A stretch of 64,000 nt of DNA, from positions 868,001-932,000 of the forward strand of contig NZ_AP017459.1 in the NCBI RefSeq assembly GCF_002355835.1, written 5' to 3'. The DNA comes from Candidatus Endomicrobiellum trichonymphae. GTDB lineage: Bacteria > Elusimicrobiota > Endomicrobiia > Endomicrobiales > Endomicrobiaceae. The position numbers and the translations under genes were made by a program. The notes below the pieces were generated by a model that saw nothing but the letters and a program-made list of their open reading frames with translations, was not told the origin of the DNA and searched no databases. Shown here one piece after another: positions 56,713 to 64,000 of the stretch; the stretch's first letter is position 1, and each line of letters opens with the position of its first letter.

Positions 56713-58061
56713 ATCAGAGCTAATAACTCCTCTCCTTTTTTCCAGACGTCTCCCGCTCCTAAAGTTAAAACTACATCTCCAACAGAAAGTCCTTTAGAAA
56801 ACTCTTCTAAATCAGAAAATTTTTCAGCTTTGCATTTATTGCTTAAAAGGCTTTCTAGTATCAAATCCGAAGTTACTTCATCTATAGGCTGCTCTCCCGC
56901 AGAGTAAATGTCTAATACTTTTACAAAATCTGCGTCTGAAAAACTTCTGCCGAATTCATTAAAAAGCTGTTTTGTTCTCGTGTATCTGTGTGGCTGGAAC
57001 AAAACAACGAGTCTGCGTTCGGGCCAAAAAAGTTTTATAGCTCTTAAAGTGGCAGCAACTTCGGTTGGATGATGACCGTAATCGTCTATAACCATCATTC
57101 CATTCTTTTCGCCTTTTATTTCAAGACGCCTGCTGACACCGTCAAATTTATTTATCGTATCTGCAATTGAACTAAACGATATGCCAAGCCTCAACCCAAC
57201 TCCTATTGCCGCAAGAGAATTTGATACGTTGTGCTTGCCCAGAATTTTCATGCAGACACTACCAACTTTTTTTCTCATATAAAAAACGTCAAAACTCGTA
57301 TGGTTTTTCAATACTTTTATATTTGAAGCTTTAATATCCGGATTGCCCATAAGTCCGTAAGTTATGTATCTTCTTGTAATTTGGGGAATTATTTTTCTAA
57401 CAACTTCGTTGTCCGAACAAATTATTGCAGTACCATAAAAAGGAATGCAGTTAATATGTTTAACAAAAGCTTCTTTAAGATTTTCCATACTGTCGTAATA
57501 ATCTAAATGGTCGTTATCTATATTTGTCACAACCGTAATAATGGGCGAAAGTCTTAAAAAAGAACCGTCGGATTCGTCTGCCTCCACAACAATATAATCG
57601 CCTCTGCCCAATTTTGCGTTTGTTTTAAGATTTTTAAGTCTGCCGCCGATAACGATTGTGGGATCAAGTCCTCCATTGTGAAGAACAAGAGAAGTAAGCG
57701 ACGTAGTCGTCGTTTTACCGTGAGTTCCCGTTATTGTCACAGCATATTTCAGTCTTGCAAGTTCAACAAGCATTTCTATACGCGCAATTATAGGAATTCT
57801 TTTTTTTAGTGCAGCTACAACTTCAGGATTGTTCCTGCTTATCGCAGTAGAAGTGACAACAACCTCAGCAGATTTTATATTTTTACAACTATGTCCGATA
57901 TAAATTTTTGCACCAACTGCTTTGAGATATTCGGTAACATCCGTTTTCTTTAAATCAGAACCTGAAACTCTATGTCCTAAATTTATTAAAACTTCGGCTA
58001 TTCCGGACATTCCGGATCCACCTATGCCTACGAAATGTATATTCTGATTTTTTAGAAACAT
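56709..58061 (-). CDS. murC: UDP-N-acetylmuramate-L-alanine ligase
   Basis: Adds L-Ala to UDP-MurNAc, the first amino acid of the peptide stem. The 450-residue ligase has the N-terminal IHFVGIGGSGMSGIAEVL, the ATP loop TITGTHGKTTTTSLTS, EADESDGSFLRL, DNDHLDYY and DDYGHHPTEVAATL. Complete. It is the first gene of the murC-murB-ddl-ftsQ-ftsA-ftsZ string; the murG gene that often precedes it is missing and the HEPN relic stands there instead. Confidence 0.96.
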   Translation of the reverse strand: MFLKNQNIHFVGIGGSGMSGIAEVLINLGHRVSGSDLKKTDVTEYLKAVGAKIYIGHSCKNIKSAEVVVTSTAISRNNPEVVAALKKRIPIIARIEMLVELARLKYAVTITGTHGKTTTTSLTSLVLHNGGLDPTIVIGGRLKNLKTNAKLGRGDYIVVEADESDGSFLRLSPIITVVTNIDNDHLDYYDSMENLKEAFVKHINCIPFYGTAIICSDNEVVRKIIPQITRRYITYGLMGNPDIKASNIKVLKNHTSFDVFYMRKKVGSVCMKILGKHNVSNSLAAIGVGLRLGISFSSIADTINKFDGVSRRLEIKGEKNGMMVIDDYGHHPTEVAATLRAIKLFWPERRLVVLFQPHRYTRTKQLFNEFGRSFSDADFVKVLDIYSAGEQPIDEVTSDLILESLLSNKCKAEKFSDLEEFSKGLSVGDVVLTLGAGDVWKKGEELLALI

Positions 58062-58239
58062 TTATTTTTTTCTACCGTCAATTTAAACGGATTCTCTTTG
58101 TTCAGTGTGATATTTTGCATTTTATGCCCATTTTATATTACACTCACTCATTACTTCTCTTTTGTCTCTCTACTTAAATATTCAGTAGAAACCGTCGTAT
58201 CTTAAGATATTTTTGCTGTAAATCTATTTTTTATTCTCC

Positions 58240-58512
58240 ACCGTCTATTTCTTTAACTCTTTTAAACATGTACTTCGTTAATAAAATTCTTAGCAGTTTT
58301 ATATACCAAATCAGCCTTTGCCTCATCATAAGTATGAGAAATTATATTTTTGTTCTCCTAATACTTGTACCAATTCTTGGGACTGTTAATAAGATTACAT
58401 TTAAATACCATATAAGTTTCTTCTTGTAACCACTTCCATCTTTGGATTAAAATACAAAACAATACAACGCCGTCGTATAATCTTACAAGTTCATTTTTGT
58501 ATTACGTCTGCT
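58240..58512 (-). pseudogene. Relic of an HI0074/HepT-type HEPN protein
   Basis: Minus-strand pieces in shifting frames read LYDGVVLFCILIQRWKWLQE, TYMVFKCNLINSPKNWYKY and ENKNIISHTYDEAKADLVYK then TAKNFINEVHV. This fits the nucleotidyltransferase-substrate-binding HEPN family: a helical body with a W-K and the closing RNxxSHTYD motif, here KNIISHTYD. Such proteins are paired with a MNT nucleotidyltransferase in toxin-antitoxin modules. No MNT gene is visible beside it. The sequence is broken by stops, so dead. The rest of the 530-base gap up to dapL has no gene. Confidence 0.58.
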
Positions 58513-58590
58513 TAGAAAAATTTTTTTTCCATCATATTTATTTTACCAATCACTTGATAAATCAAGTTTCATAAAATCCTCTAGCTTAAT

Positions 58591-59757
58591 TTACCATCTT
58601 ATTTTACCGATACGTTCTACAGCTTCTTTAATTCTCGGCACGTTCACAGTAAGGGCAAATCTGACATAACCTTCGCCACTTTTTCCCATACCGTTACCCG
58701 GAGTGCATATTATAGCAGCCTCTTCAAGAAGTTTTGAAACAGTCTGCGACGACGTATAACCTTTCGGAACTTTTGCCCAGACATAAAAAGACGCTTTAGG
58801 CAGATTCACTTCCCAGTCCAATTTTTGCAGGCCTTCAACTAAAGTATCTCTGCGTTCCTTATATATCTTTCTGGCATCTTCAACGCACTTCTGGGAAGAC
58901 GTAAGCGCCGTAACCGCTGCTTCCTGAATCGCTTGAAAAACACCGGAATCATAGTTATCTTTCACTTTTGCGATACCCGCAACTACATCTCTATTGCCAC
59001 AGACCCAGCCTATACGCCAACCGGTCATATTATAAGTTTTTGAAAGGGAATGAAATTCTACACCCACTTCCTTAGCTCCCGGAATTTCAAGAAAGCTCAA
59101 CGGTTTCTCATTTTCATCATAATATACTTCAGAATATGCAGCATCCGCCGCAACAATTATATTATTCTTTTTTGCAAATTCTATAAGTTTTAGATAAAAT
59201 TTCTCTGGAGCAGTTGCAGCAGTGGGATTATTAGGATAATTTATAAAAATCAGCTTTGCTTTTTTAAGAATATCTAAAGGAATTGCATCTAAATCAGGCA
59301 AAAAACTGTTCTTTTCAAACAAAGGCATAAAGTACGGAACGCCGTCAGTAAAAATTGTGCCTGTGTTATATACTGGATAGCCAGGTTCGGGTATCAAAAC
59401 TACATCTCCCGGATTTATAAACCCCAGATGTATGTGTCCTATACCCTCCTTTGAGCCTATAAGTGCGCAAATTTCATCGGGACTTAAATCAGCTTTAAAT
59501 CTTTTTTTGTACCACTCTGCAATAGCTTTTCTGTAAGAAAGCAGACCTGCTCCGAATGGATATTGATGATTTGCAGGTTTTGTCACAGATTCCTGCATAG
59601 ATTTTATTATATGATCCGGCGTAGGTAAATCTGGATCTCCAACGCCTAAAGATATTATATCTGCCCCGCATTTGATTGCTTCTTTTTTCTTTCTATCTAT
59701 TTCAATAAAAAGATAAGGTGGCAGTTTTTTCAATTTTTCATTGTAACGAATTTCCAT
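58591..59757 (-). CDS. dapL: LL-diaminopimelate aminotransferase
   Basis: Converts tetrahydrodipicolinate directly to LL-diaminopimelate with glutamate and PLP. The 388-residue class I/II aminotransferase has ISLGVGDPDLPTPDHII, the NYPNNPTAA segment, DAAYSEVYYDE, and the PLP lysine in EFHSLSKTYNMTGWRIGW, ending GEGYVRFALTVN. These match the DapL group, and its place after dapB confirms the role. It replaces the DapD/C/E succinylase or acetylase branch. Confidence 0.93.
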   Translation of the reverse strand: MEIRYNEKLKKLPPYLFIEIDRKKKEAIKCGADIISLGVGDPDLPTPDHIIKSMQESVTKPANHQYPFGAGLLSYRKAIAEWYKKRFKADLSPDEICALIGSKEGIGHIHLGFINPGDVVLIPEPGYPVYNTGTIFTDGVPYFMPLFEKNSFLPDLDAIPLDILKKAKLIFINYPNNPTAATAPEKFYLKLIEFAKKNNIIVAADAAYSEVYYDENEKPLSFLEIPGAKEVGVEFHSLSKTYNMTGWRIGWVCGNRDVVAGIAKVKDNYDSGVFQAIQEAAVTALTSSQKCVEDARKIYKERRDTLVEGLQKLDWEVNLPKASFYVWAKVPKGYTSSQTVSKLLEEAAIICTPGNGMGKSGEGYVRFALTVNVPRIKEAVERIGKIRW

Positions 59758-59831
59758 TTTTTCAGTTCTCCTTACGAGATCACAATCTGCATTAAATTTT
59801 TTGTTGCTATAGCCAAACCTCGCTCAAGAAT

Positions 59832-60605
59832 TTACTTCAAAGAAAGCACATCTGACATATCATACAACCCGGGTTTTCGTCTGGCTGCCCACTTAGCCGC
59901 TCTAATGGCACCTGCTGCAAAAGTATCTCTTGAATGAGCTCTGTGAGTCAATTCAATTCTTTCTCCAGGTCCTGCAAAATATACCGTGTGGTCTCCAACA
60001 ATATCTCCGGCTCTTACGGAATGCAAACCGATTTCATCTTTCCTTCTTACCGCATCAGCAGAATATCTGCCGTAAACACTCACATCATTAATATTCTTTC
60101 CTACGGAAGCCGCCGCAATTTCTGCGAGTTTTGCTGCTGTTCCAGACGGTGAATCTTTCTTTTTATTGTGATGTAGTTCAACTATCTCAATATCATAATC
60201 TGGAATTTTTTTTGCGACAGCATCAACGAGCTTAAATAAAATATTTACACCTACAGACATATTAGGTGAAAAAACAACAGGAATACTTTTTGATATTTCC
60301 GCTATTTTCTTTTTCTGCTCTTCATTAAAACCCGTTGTTCCTATAACTATGGGTACTTTATATTTTCCGGCAGCTTCTAAATTTCTTAAAGCACTTTCAG
60401 GATTTGTAAAATCTATTAAAGCATCTGTTTCAGATAAAAATTTTTCTAAATCGCCAACAGAAGATACAACTGGATCGCCTGTACCTATCGCTCTGCTTCC
60501 GTCATATTCCAAAGCGCCCGCAATTTTAACATTTTCATCTGATTTTGCTATCGCAAGTATTGCCCGTCCCATTCTTCCGGTAGATCCGCAAACTGTTATC
60601 TTCAT
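59832..60605 (-). CDS. dapB: 4-hydroxy-tetrahydrodipicolinate reductase
   Basis: Reduces the product of DapA. The 257-residue protein has the NAD(P)-binding start ITVCGSTGRMGRAI, IGTTGFNEEQ, FSPNMSVGVNILFKLVDA and the catalytic signature ELHHNKKKDSPSGTAAKLA, with the C-terminal HRAHSRDTFAAGAI. Standard. Third enzyme gene of the lysine/DAP string. Confidence 0.96.
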   Translation of the reverse strand: MKITVCGSTGRMGRAILAIAKSDENVKIAGALEYDGSRAIGTGDPVVSSVGDLEKFLSETDALIDFTNPESALRNLEAAGKYKVPIVIGTTGFNEEQKKKIAEISKSIPVVFSPNMSVGVNILFKLVDAVAKKIPDYDIEIVELHHNKKKDSPSGTAAKLAEIAAASVGKNINDVSVYGRYSADAVRRKDEIGLHSVRAGDIVGDHTVYFAGPGERIELTHRAHSRDTFAAGAIRAAKWAARRKPGLYDMSDVLSLK

Positions 60606-60786
60606 TTGAAAACTCCTAATATAACAAAAAAATATACTAACCCGCCTGATCCGCTGAAATACACGGTCAGATAGATATTCCTCACTTAATACTCTTAATT
60701 ATCATTAAAGAACTGCTTTCCGACGAATAATTGAAAAACCCAGATGTTTGTAAAACAGCATAAGAGAACGATGTCTGCTTAACTTT

Positions 60787-61662
60787 TTATTTTAACAAAC
60801 CAAAATCTTTCAATGCTTTCTCAAGTTTTAGTCTGTTTGGCTCTTCCATTTCGCACATCGGAAGCCTTAGATCCGCACTGCACATGCCAAGCAGCGAAGC
60901 AACAGTTTTTACCGGTATAGGATTTGTCTCTATAAACATTAATTTTACTAAAGGCAACAGTTTGTAGTGGATTTTCACCGCTTCTTTCAAATCGCCTTTT
61001 TCAAAAGTTTTTACAAGAGATACAATTTCAGTGGGAATAATGTTAGACAAAACCGAAATAACTCCAATCCCGCCTATCGATAATAAAGGGAGAGTAAGCG
61101 CATCATCTCCTGAAATAAGTTCTATATCAGGCACTAAAGATTTTATAGCACTCATTTGATCCAAAGATCCTGACGCTTCCTTTACACCTATAATATTTTT
61201 GCAATTCTTAAAAAGTTTTGCTACCGTCGCGGGTTCAATATTTATGGAAGTTCTTCCGGCAATATTGTAAAGCACAATCGGAATATCTATCGTATCAGCT
61301 ATAGTTTTAAAATGCAGATATAAACCTTTCTGCGTAGGTTTATTATAATACGGCGAAACTACTAATACCCCGTCGCAACCCACTCTCTTTGCAGTTCGTG
61401 TGAAGTATATTGCTTCATCCGTAGAATTAGATCCGGTTCCCGCGAGAACTTTCATTTTTCCTTTCGCTTTTTCAACGCAAAATTCTATAACTTCTTCATG
61501 TTCTTTACAAGACAAGGTGGGCGATTCACCCGTAGTTCCACACGGAACAATTCCATTAACTCCTTTTTTGTACTGATTTTCAATCAGTTTTTCAAAGGCA
61601 TCAAAATCAACTTTGTAATCTTTAAACGGCGTAATTAACGCGGTATATACTCCCGAAAACAT
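60787..61662 (-). CDS. dapA: 4-hydroxy-tetrahydrodipicolinate synthase
   Basis: Condenses pyruvate with aspartate semialdehyde. From the ATG at 61662 the 291-residue TIM barrel reads MFSGVYTALITPFKD, GVNGIVPCGTTGESPTLS, VSPYYNKPTQKGLYLHF, VLYNIAGRTSINI and the Schiff-base lysine in IIGVKEASGSLDQM. The frame is open upstream to 61770, but MFSGVYTALITPF is the normal start and a G-rich site (GGGGGGA) precedes it. 149 bases from dapF. Confidence 0.95.
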   Translation of the reverse strand: MFSGVYTALITPFKDYKVDFDAFEKLIENQYKKGVNGIVPCGTTGESPTLSCKEHEEVIEFCVEKAKGKMKVLAGTGSNSTDEAIYFTRTAKRVGCDGVLVVSPYYNKPTQKGLYLHFKTIADTIDIPIVLYNIAGRTSINIEPATVAKLFKNCKNIIGVKEASGSLDQMSAIKSLVPDIELISGDDALTLPLLSIGGIGVISVLSNIIPTEIVSLVKTFEKGDLKEAVKIHYKLLPLVKLMFIETNPIPVKTVASLLGMCSADLRLPMCEMEEPNRLKLEKALKDFGLLK

Positions 61663-61811
61663 GAATCCCCCCATGAGACGCTTCGCGTCAGTTTTGAGTT
61701 TAGAGTGTAAAAAAGAACGTGAAACATTAAGCCAACAACAAATCGTCAACGCTGTTTCCGTTGTCAACACGCTGTCCAGACTCCAAACTACTGCTATTAA
61801 AACCGCACTCT

Positions 61812-62636
61812 TTACACTTCGCTTTGTATTTTAACTGTTCCTTTAAACGTTATAAGAGCAGGTCCTTCAAGCACAACATTACTTATTTTATCATTTGGAT
61901 TTCTTAAAGAAACCGATAATTTGTCTCCGCCTCTTGCAATCACTTTAACCGGAGACGTCGCAAAACCTTTAAGAACAGAAATGATTCCCGAAGCAGTTAT
62001 GCCGGTCCCGCAGGCTAAAGTCTCATCCTCAACACCTCTTTCATAAGTGCGCACAAGAAGAGTATTGTCTTTTATAACTTTTACGAAATTAACATTTGTA
62101 CCTGCAGGAGCAAAAGTTTTATGACGCCTTATGGCTCTCCCGTACCCAAAAACATCAATCTTTTCAATATCGTCAACAAATATGACTACATGCGGAACAC
62201 CGGTATTTATAAAATTGACATCAAACTCTTTCCCATTGACTTCAACTTTTATATCTTTTTTAAAATCCCTAGGATTGTATAAATCAAGTCTTACTCTGTC
62301 TTCCGGTAAAATTTCGGCGTTTATAACTCCTGCATCAGTTTCAAAAACCATTTTTAAATTTGCAACACACAAATCATAAGCAAATTTTGCAATAGATCTC
62401 CCTCCATTTCCGCACATAGAAGCATAAGATCCGTCAGAGTTAAAATATTTCATTTTAAAATCTTTGCAAGCGCTTTTCTCAAGTAAAATTAAACCATCGG
62501 CACCGATTGAATATTTTCTGTCACAGAGTTTTTTTGCAAGAGCCTGACAGTCTTCTTGGGCAATTATATTTTCTCTGTTGTCTATCAAAATAAAATCATT
62601 TCCGGCAGCAGTAAGTTTTGAAAAATTTATATCCAT
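61812..62636 (-). CDS. dapF: Diaminopimelate epimerase
   Basis: Turns LL- into meso-diaminopimelate, needed for both peptidoglycan and lysine. The 274-residue protein has the two catalytic cysteines in ASMCGNGGRSIAKF and DETLACGTGITASG, and the N-terminal KLTAAGNDFILIDNR. Intact and of normal length. The DapF step fits the peptidoglycan genes found at 54-58 kb. Confidence 0.96.
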   Translation of the reverse strand: MDINFSKLTAAGNDFILIDNRENIIAQEDCQALAKKLCDRKYSIGADGLILLEKSACKDFKMKYFNSDGSYASMCGNGGRSIAKFAYDLCVANLKMVFETDAGVINAEILPEDRVRLDLYNPRDFKKDIKVEVNGKEFDVNFINTGVPHVVIFVDDIEKIDVFGYGRAIRRHKTFAPAGTNVNFVKVIKDNTLLVRTYERGVEDETLACGTGITASGIISVLKGFATSPVKVIARGGDKLSVSLRNPNDKISNVVLEGPALITFKGTVKIQSEV

Positions 62637-62834
62637 TTTTATCTCTTTCTCTTGTCATGGTAAAAGACTTTATTTTCGAAATATCCGTATTCTTGTCTTT
62701 ACTATGACACCGAAAAGCAAAACAACTTTGTCTTGAAATCTTAAAGCATCCAGTCTTCTATACTTAATACTTTGTTCAAAGTCCTCAGTCTTTCATAACG
62801 ACAGGTTTCTTTACTACCTTGAAACGGCAACTCC

Positions 62835-64000
62835 TCAAACCTCGTTCAACAACAAATCCTCATATTTTGCTCTTTTTCTTATTAACATGGTTTTGTCACC
62901 ATTAACTAAAACTTCCGCGAGTAAAGGTCTAGAATTATATTCCGACGACATCGCAAATCCATAAGCGCCGGCACAAGTTATAAGAAGATATCCGCCCTGC
63001 TCCACAAAAGGAAGCATTCTGTCTTTACCCATAAAGTCGCCGCTTTCGCATATAGGTCCCACAACATCGGTTTTAACTTTTTTATCATTTGTCATTTTTA
63101 CAGGCAAAATCTCGTGATAAGCTTCATATAAAGTAGGTCTTATTAAATCGTTCATTCCAGCGTCGGTAATAAGAAAACTTTTTCCACCCGAAATCTTCCT
63201 ATATATAACTTTCACAAGAAGATGCCCAGCATTTGCTATTATTGAACGACCAGGTTCAAAAATAAATTTCTTATTTTCGTCAAACACCGGAAAAAGTTCT
63301 GAAATCAGCTGCTTAGGAGACGGAGCTTTTTGATCTTTTTTATATTCGATACCGAGACCTCCGCCGAAGTTTACGTACTCAAGTTTTATGCCGTTCTTTT
63401 CCACGATGTTAACAATCTTTTTTATTTTCTGCGCCGCAAGCCTAAACGAATCGATATCCAAAATCTGCGAACCGATATGCGAATGTATCCCGAGAATTTC
63501 AATATTTTTCTTTTGCTTTGCAACTAAATACGCTTTCACCGCTTCTTCGTAAGGAATACCAAACTTTGTTCCTTTTTTGCCAGTAATTATATAAGAATGA
63601 GTATCAGGATCAACATGAGGATTTATTCGGAATGCAATTTTTGCTTTAATTTTAATTTTAGCGGCTATTTTATCTATCGCATCAAGCTCCTCAAAAGATT
63701 CAACGTTAAACATAAAAATTCTACTTTTTAAAGCATATTCTACTTCTTCTGCAGTTTTACCTACGCCCGCATAGACTATCTTTGATGGATCAAAATCTGC
63801 TTTTAAACATCTGTATATTTCGCCACCGGAAGTTGTATCTGCTCCGGCTCCGAGTTTAGCAAGCAGCTTTAAAATCGTTCCATTTGAATTTGTTTTACAG
63901 GCAAAACATATAAGCCCTTCTCTGGAACCTAGCGCTTTTTTATAGTTTTCAAAGTTAGTCACAATCTTACTCTTTGAATAAACATAGGTGCTGGTCTTAT
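62835..64000 (-). CDS. lysA: Diaminopimelate decarboxylase, 5' end outside window
   Basis: Decarboxylates meso-DAP to lysine. The frame continues past 63962 to the window edge as STYVYSKSKIVTNFENY, so the true start is beyond 64000; an internal GTG at 63962 is not the start. The PLP lysine is in ICFACKTNSNGTILK, followed by GADTTSGGEI, HSHIGSQI, GGGLGIEY, EPGRSIIANAG and the active-site CESGDFMG. Fifth gene of the lysine pathway string. Confidence 0.94.
   Translation of the reverse strand, partial: KTSTYVYSKSKIVTNFENYKKALGSREGLICFACKTNSNGTILKLLAKLGAGADTTSGGEIYRCLKADFDPSKIVYAGVGKTAEEVEYALKSRIFMFNVESFEELDAIDKIAAKIKIKAKIAFRINPHVDPDTHSYIITGKKGTKFGIPYEEAVKAYLVAKQKKNIEILGIHSHIGSQILDIDSFRLAAQKIKKIVNIVEKNGIKLEYVNFGGGLGIEYKKDQKAPSPKQLISELFPVFDENKKFIFEPGRSIIANAGHLLVKVIYRKISGGKSFLITDAGMNDLIRPTLYEAYHEILPVKMTNDKKVKTDVVGPICESGDFMGKDRMLPFVEQGGYLLITCAGAYGFAMSSEYNSRPLLAEVLVNGDKTMLIRKRAKYEDLLLNEV

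Noticed and set aside
61663-61770. N-terminal extension of dapA by 36 residues
   Set aside because: The extension (Cys/Ser/Thr-rich) matches nothing in DapA; MFSGVYTALITPF is the family's normal start and has a G-rich site before it.

Overview
The window looks like the chromosome of a reduced-genome, AT-rich, diderm intracellular symbiont of the Elusimicrobiota, most probably a 'Candidatus Endomicrobium'-type endosymbiont of termite-gut flagellates. The lineage is inferred from gene content, gene order and decay style; no search was run. Tightly packed, intact housekeeping operons alternate with stretches of recognisable but frameshifted, deleted or fused genes. Almost all genes are on the minus strand. 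I saw no tRNA, rRNA, CRISPR array or intact transposase.

Layout. 1-7.5 kb: a partial acyl-CoA dehydrogenase, then rpmF-plsX-fabH-fabD-fabG-acpP-fabF-rnc (type II fatty acid synthesis), with a dead DUF177 gene upstream. 8-10.4 kb: recG and, divergently, rpmB with a consensus promoter. 10.6-15.8 kb: a collapsed lipid A locus (lpxD, lpxC, lpxA, lpxI, an aminotransferase/oxidoreductase pair, lpxB all broken) in which only fabZ is intact; bamA follows intact. 18.6-22.2 kb: mnmG, a SemiSWEET sugar transporter and rsmG on the plus strand, separated by relics. 22.2-28.5 kb: rluD, lgt, lspA, ileS, DUF167, a proC relic and yggS. 28.5-31.6 kb: relics of exported proteins and glycosyltransferases. 32-34.4 kb: ahcY and metK. 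34.5-36.1 kb: relics of sugar-nucleotide and glycosyltransferase genes. 36.1-37.6 kb: recA and two tiny ORFs. 38-41.6 kb: a defence-like locus with an intact Cas4-like/exonuclease (DUF2779) protein beside a methyltransferase that has lost its catalytic segment. 41.7-45.9 kb: PHP phosphatase, ftsB, eno, a small exported protein and an Ogg2-type glycosylase. 45.9-49.4 kb: decayed, possibly phage-derived DNA around ybaB. 49.4-51.2 kb: birA-nadC. 51.6-58.1 kb: murC-murB-ddl-ftsQ-ftsA-ftsZ. 58.6-64 kb: lysA-dapF-dapA-dapB-dapL, preceded downstream by a HEPN-family relic.

Together the intact genes supply fatty acids, phospholipid precursors, meso-diaminopimelate, lysine, peptidoglycan, cell division, lipoprotein processing, outer-membrane protein insertion and methyl-cycle functions. 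The genes lost are those for lipid A, surface polysaccharide, exported surface proteins, proline synthesis (in part) and self/non-self DNA modification. The cell therefore seems to keep an outer membrane with BamA and a peptidoglycan wall while having lost the ability to make LPS. The most informative signals are this LPS collapse (with evidence that the ancestor made a diamino-sugar lipid A) and the half-dead nuclease/methyltransferase locus.
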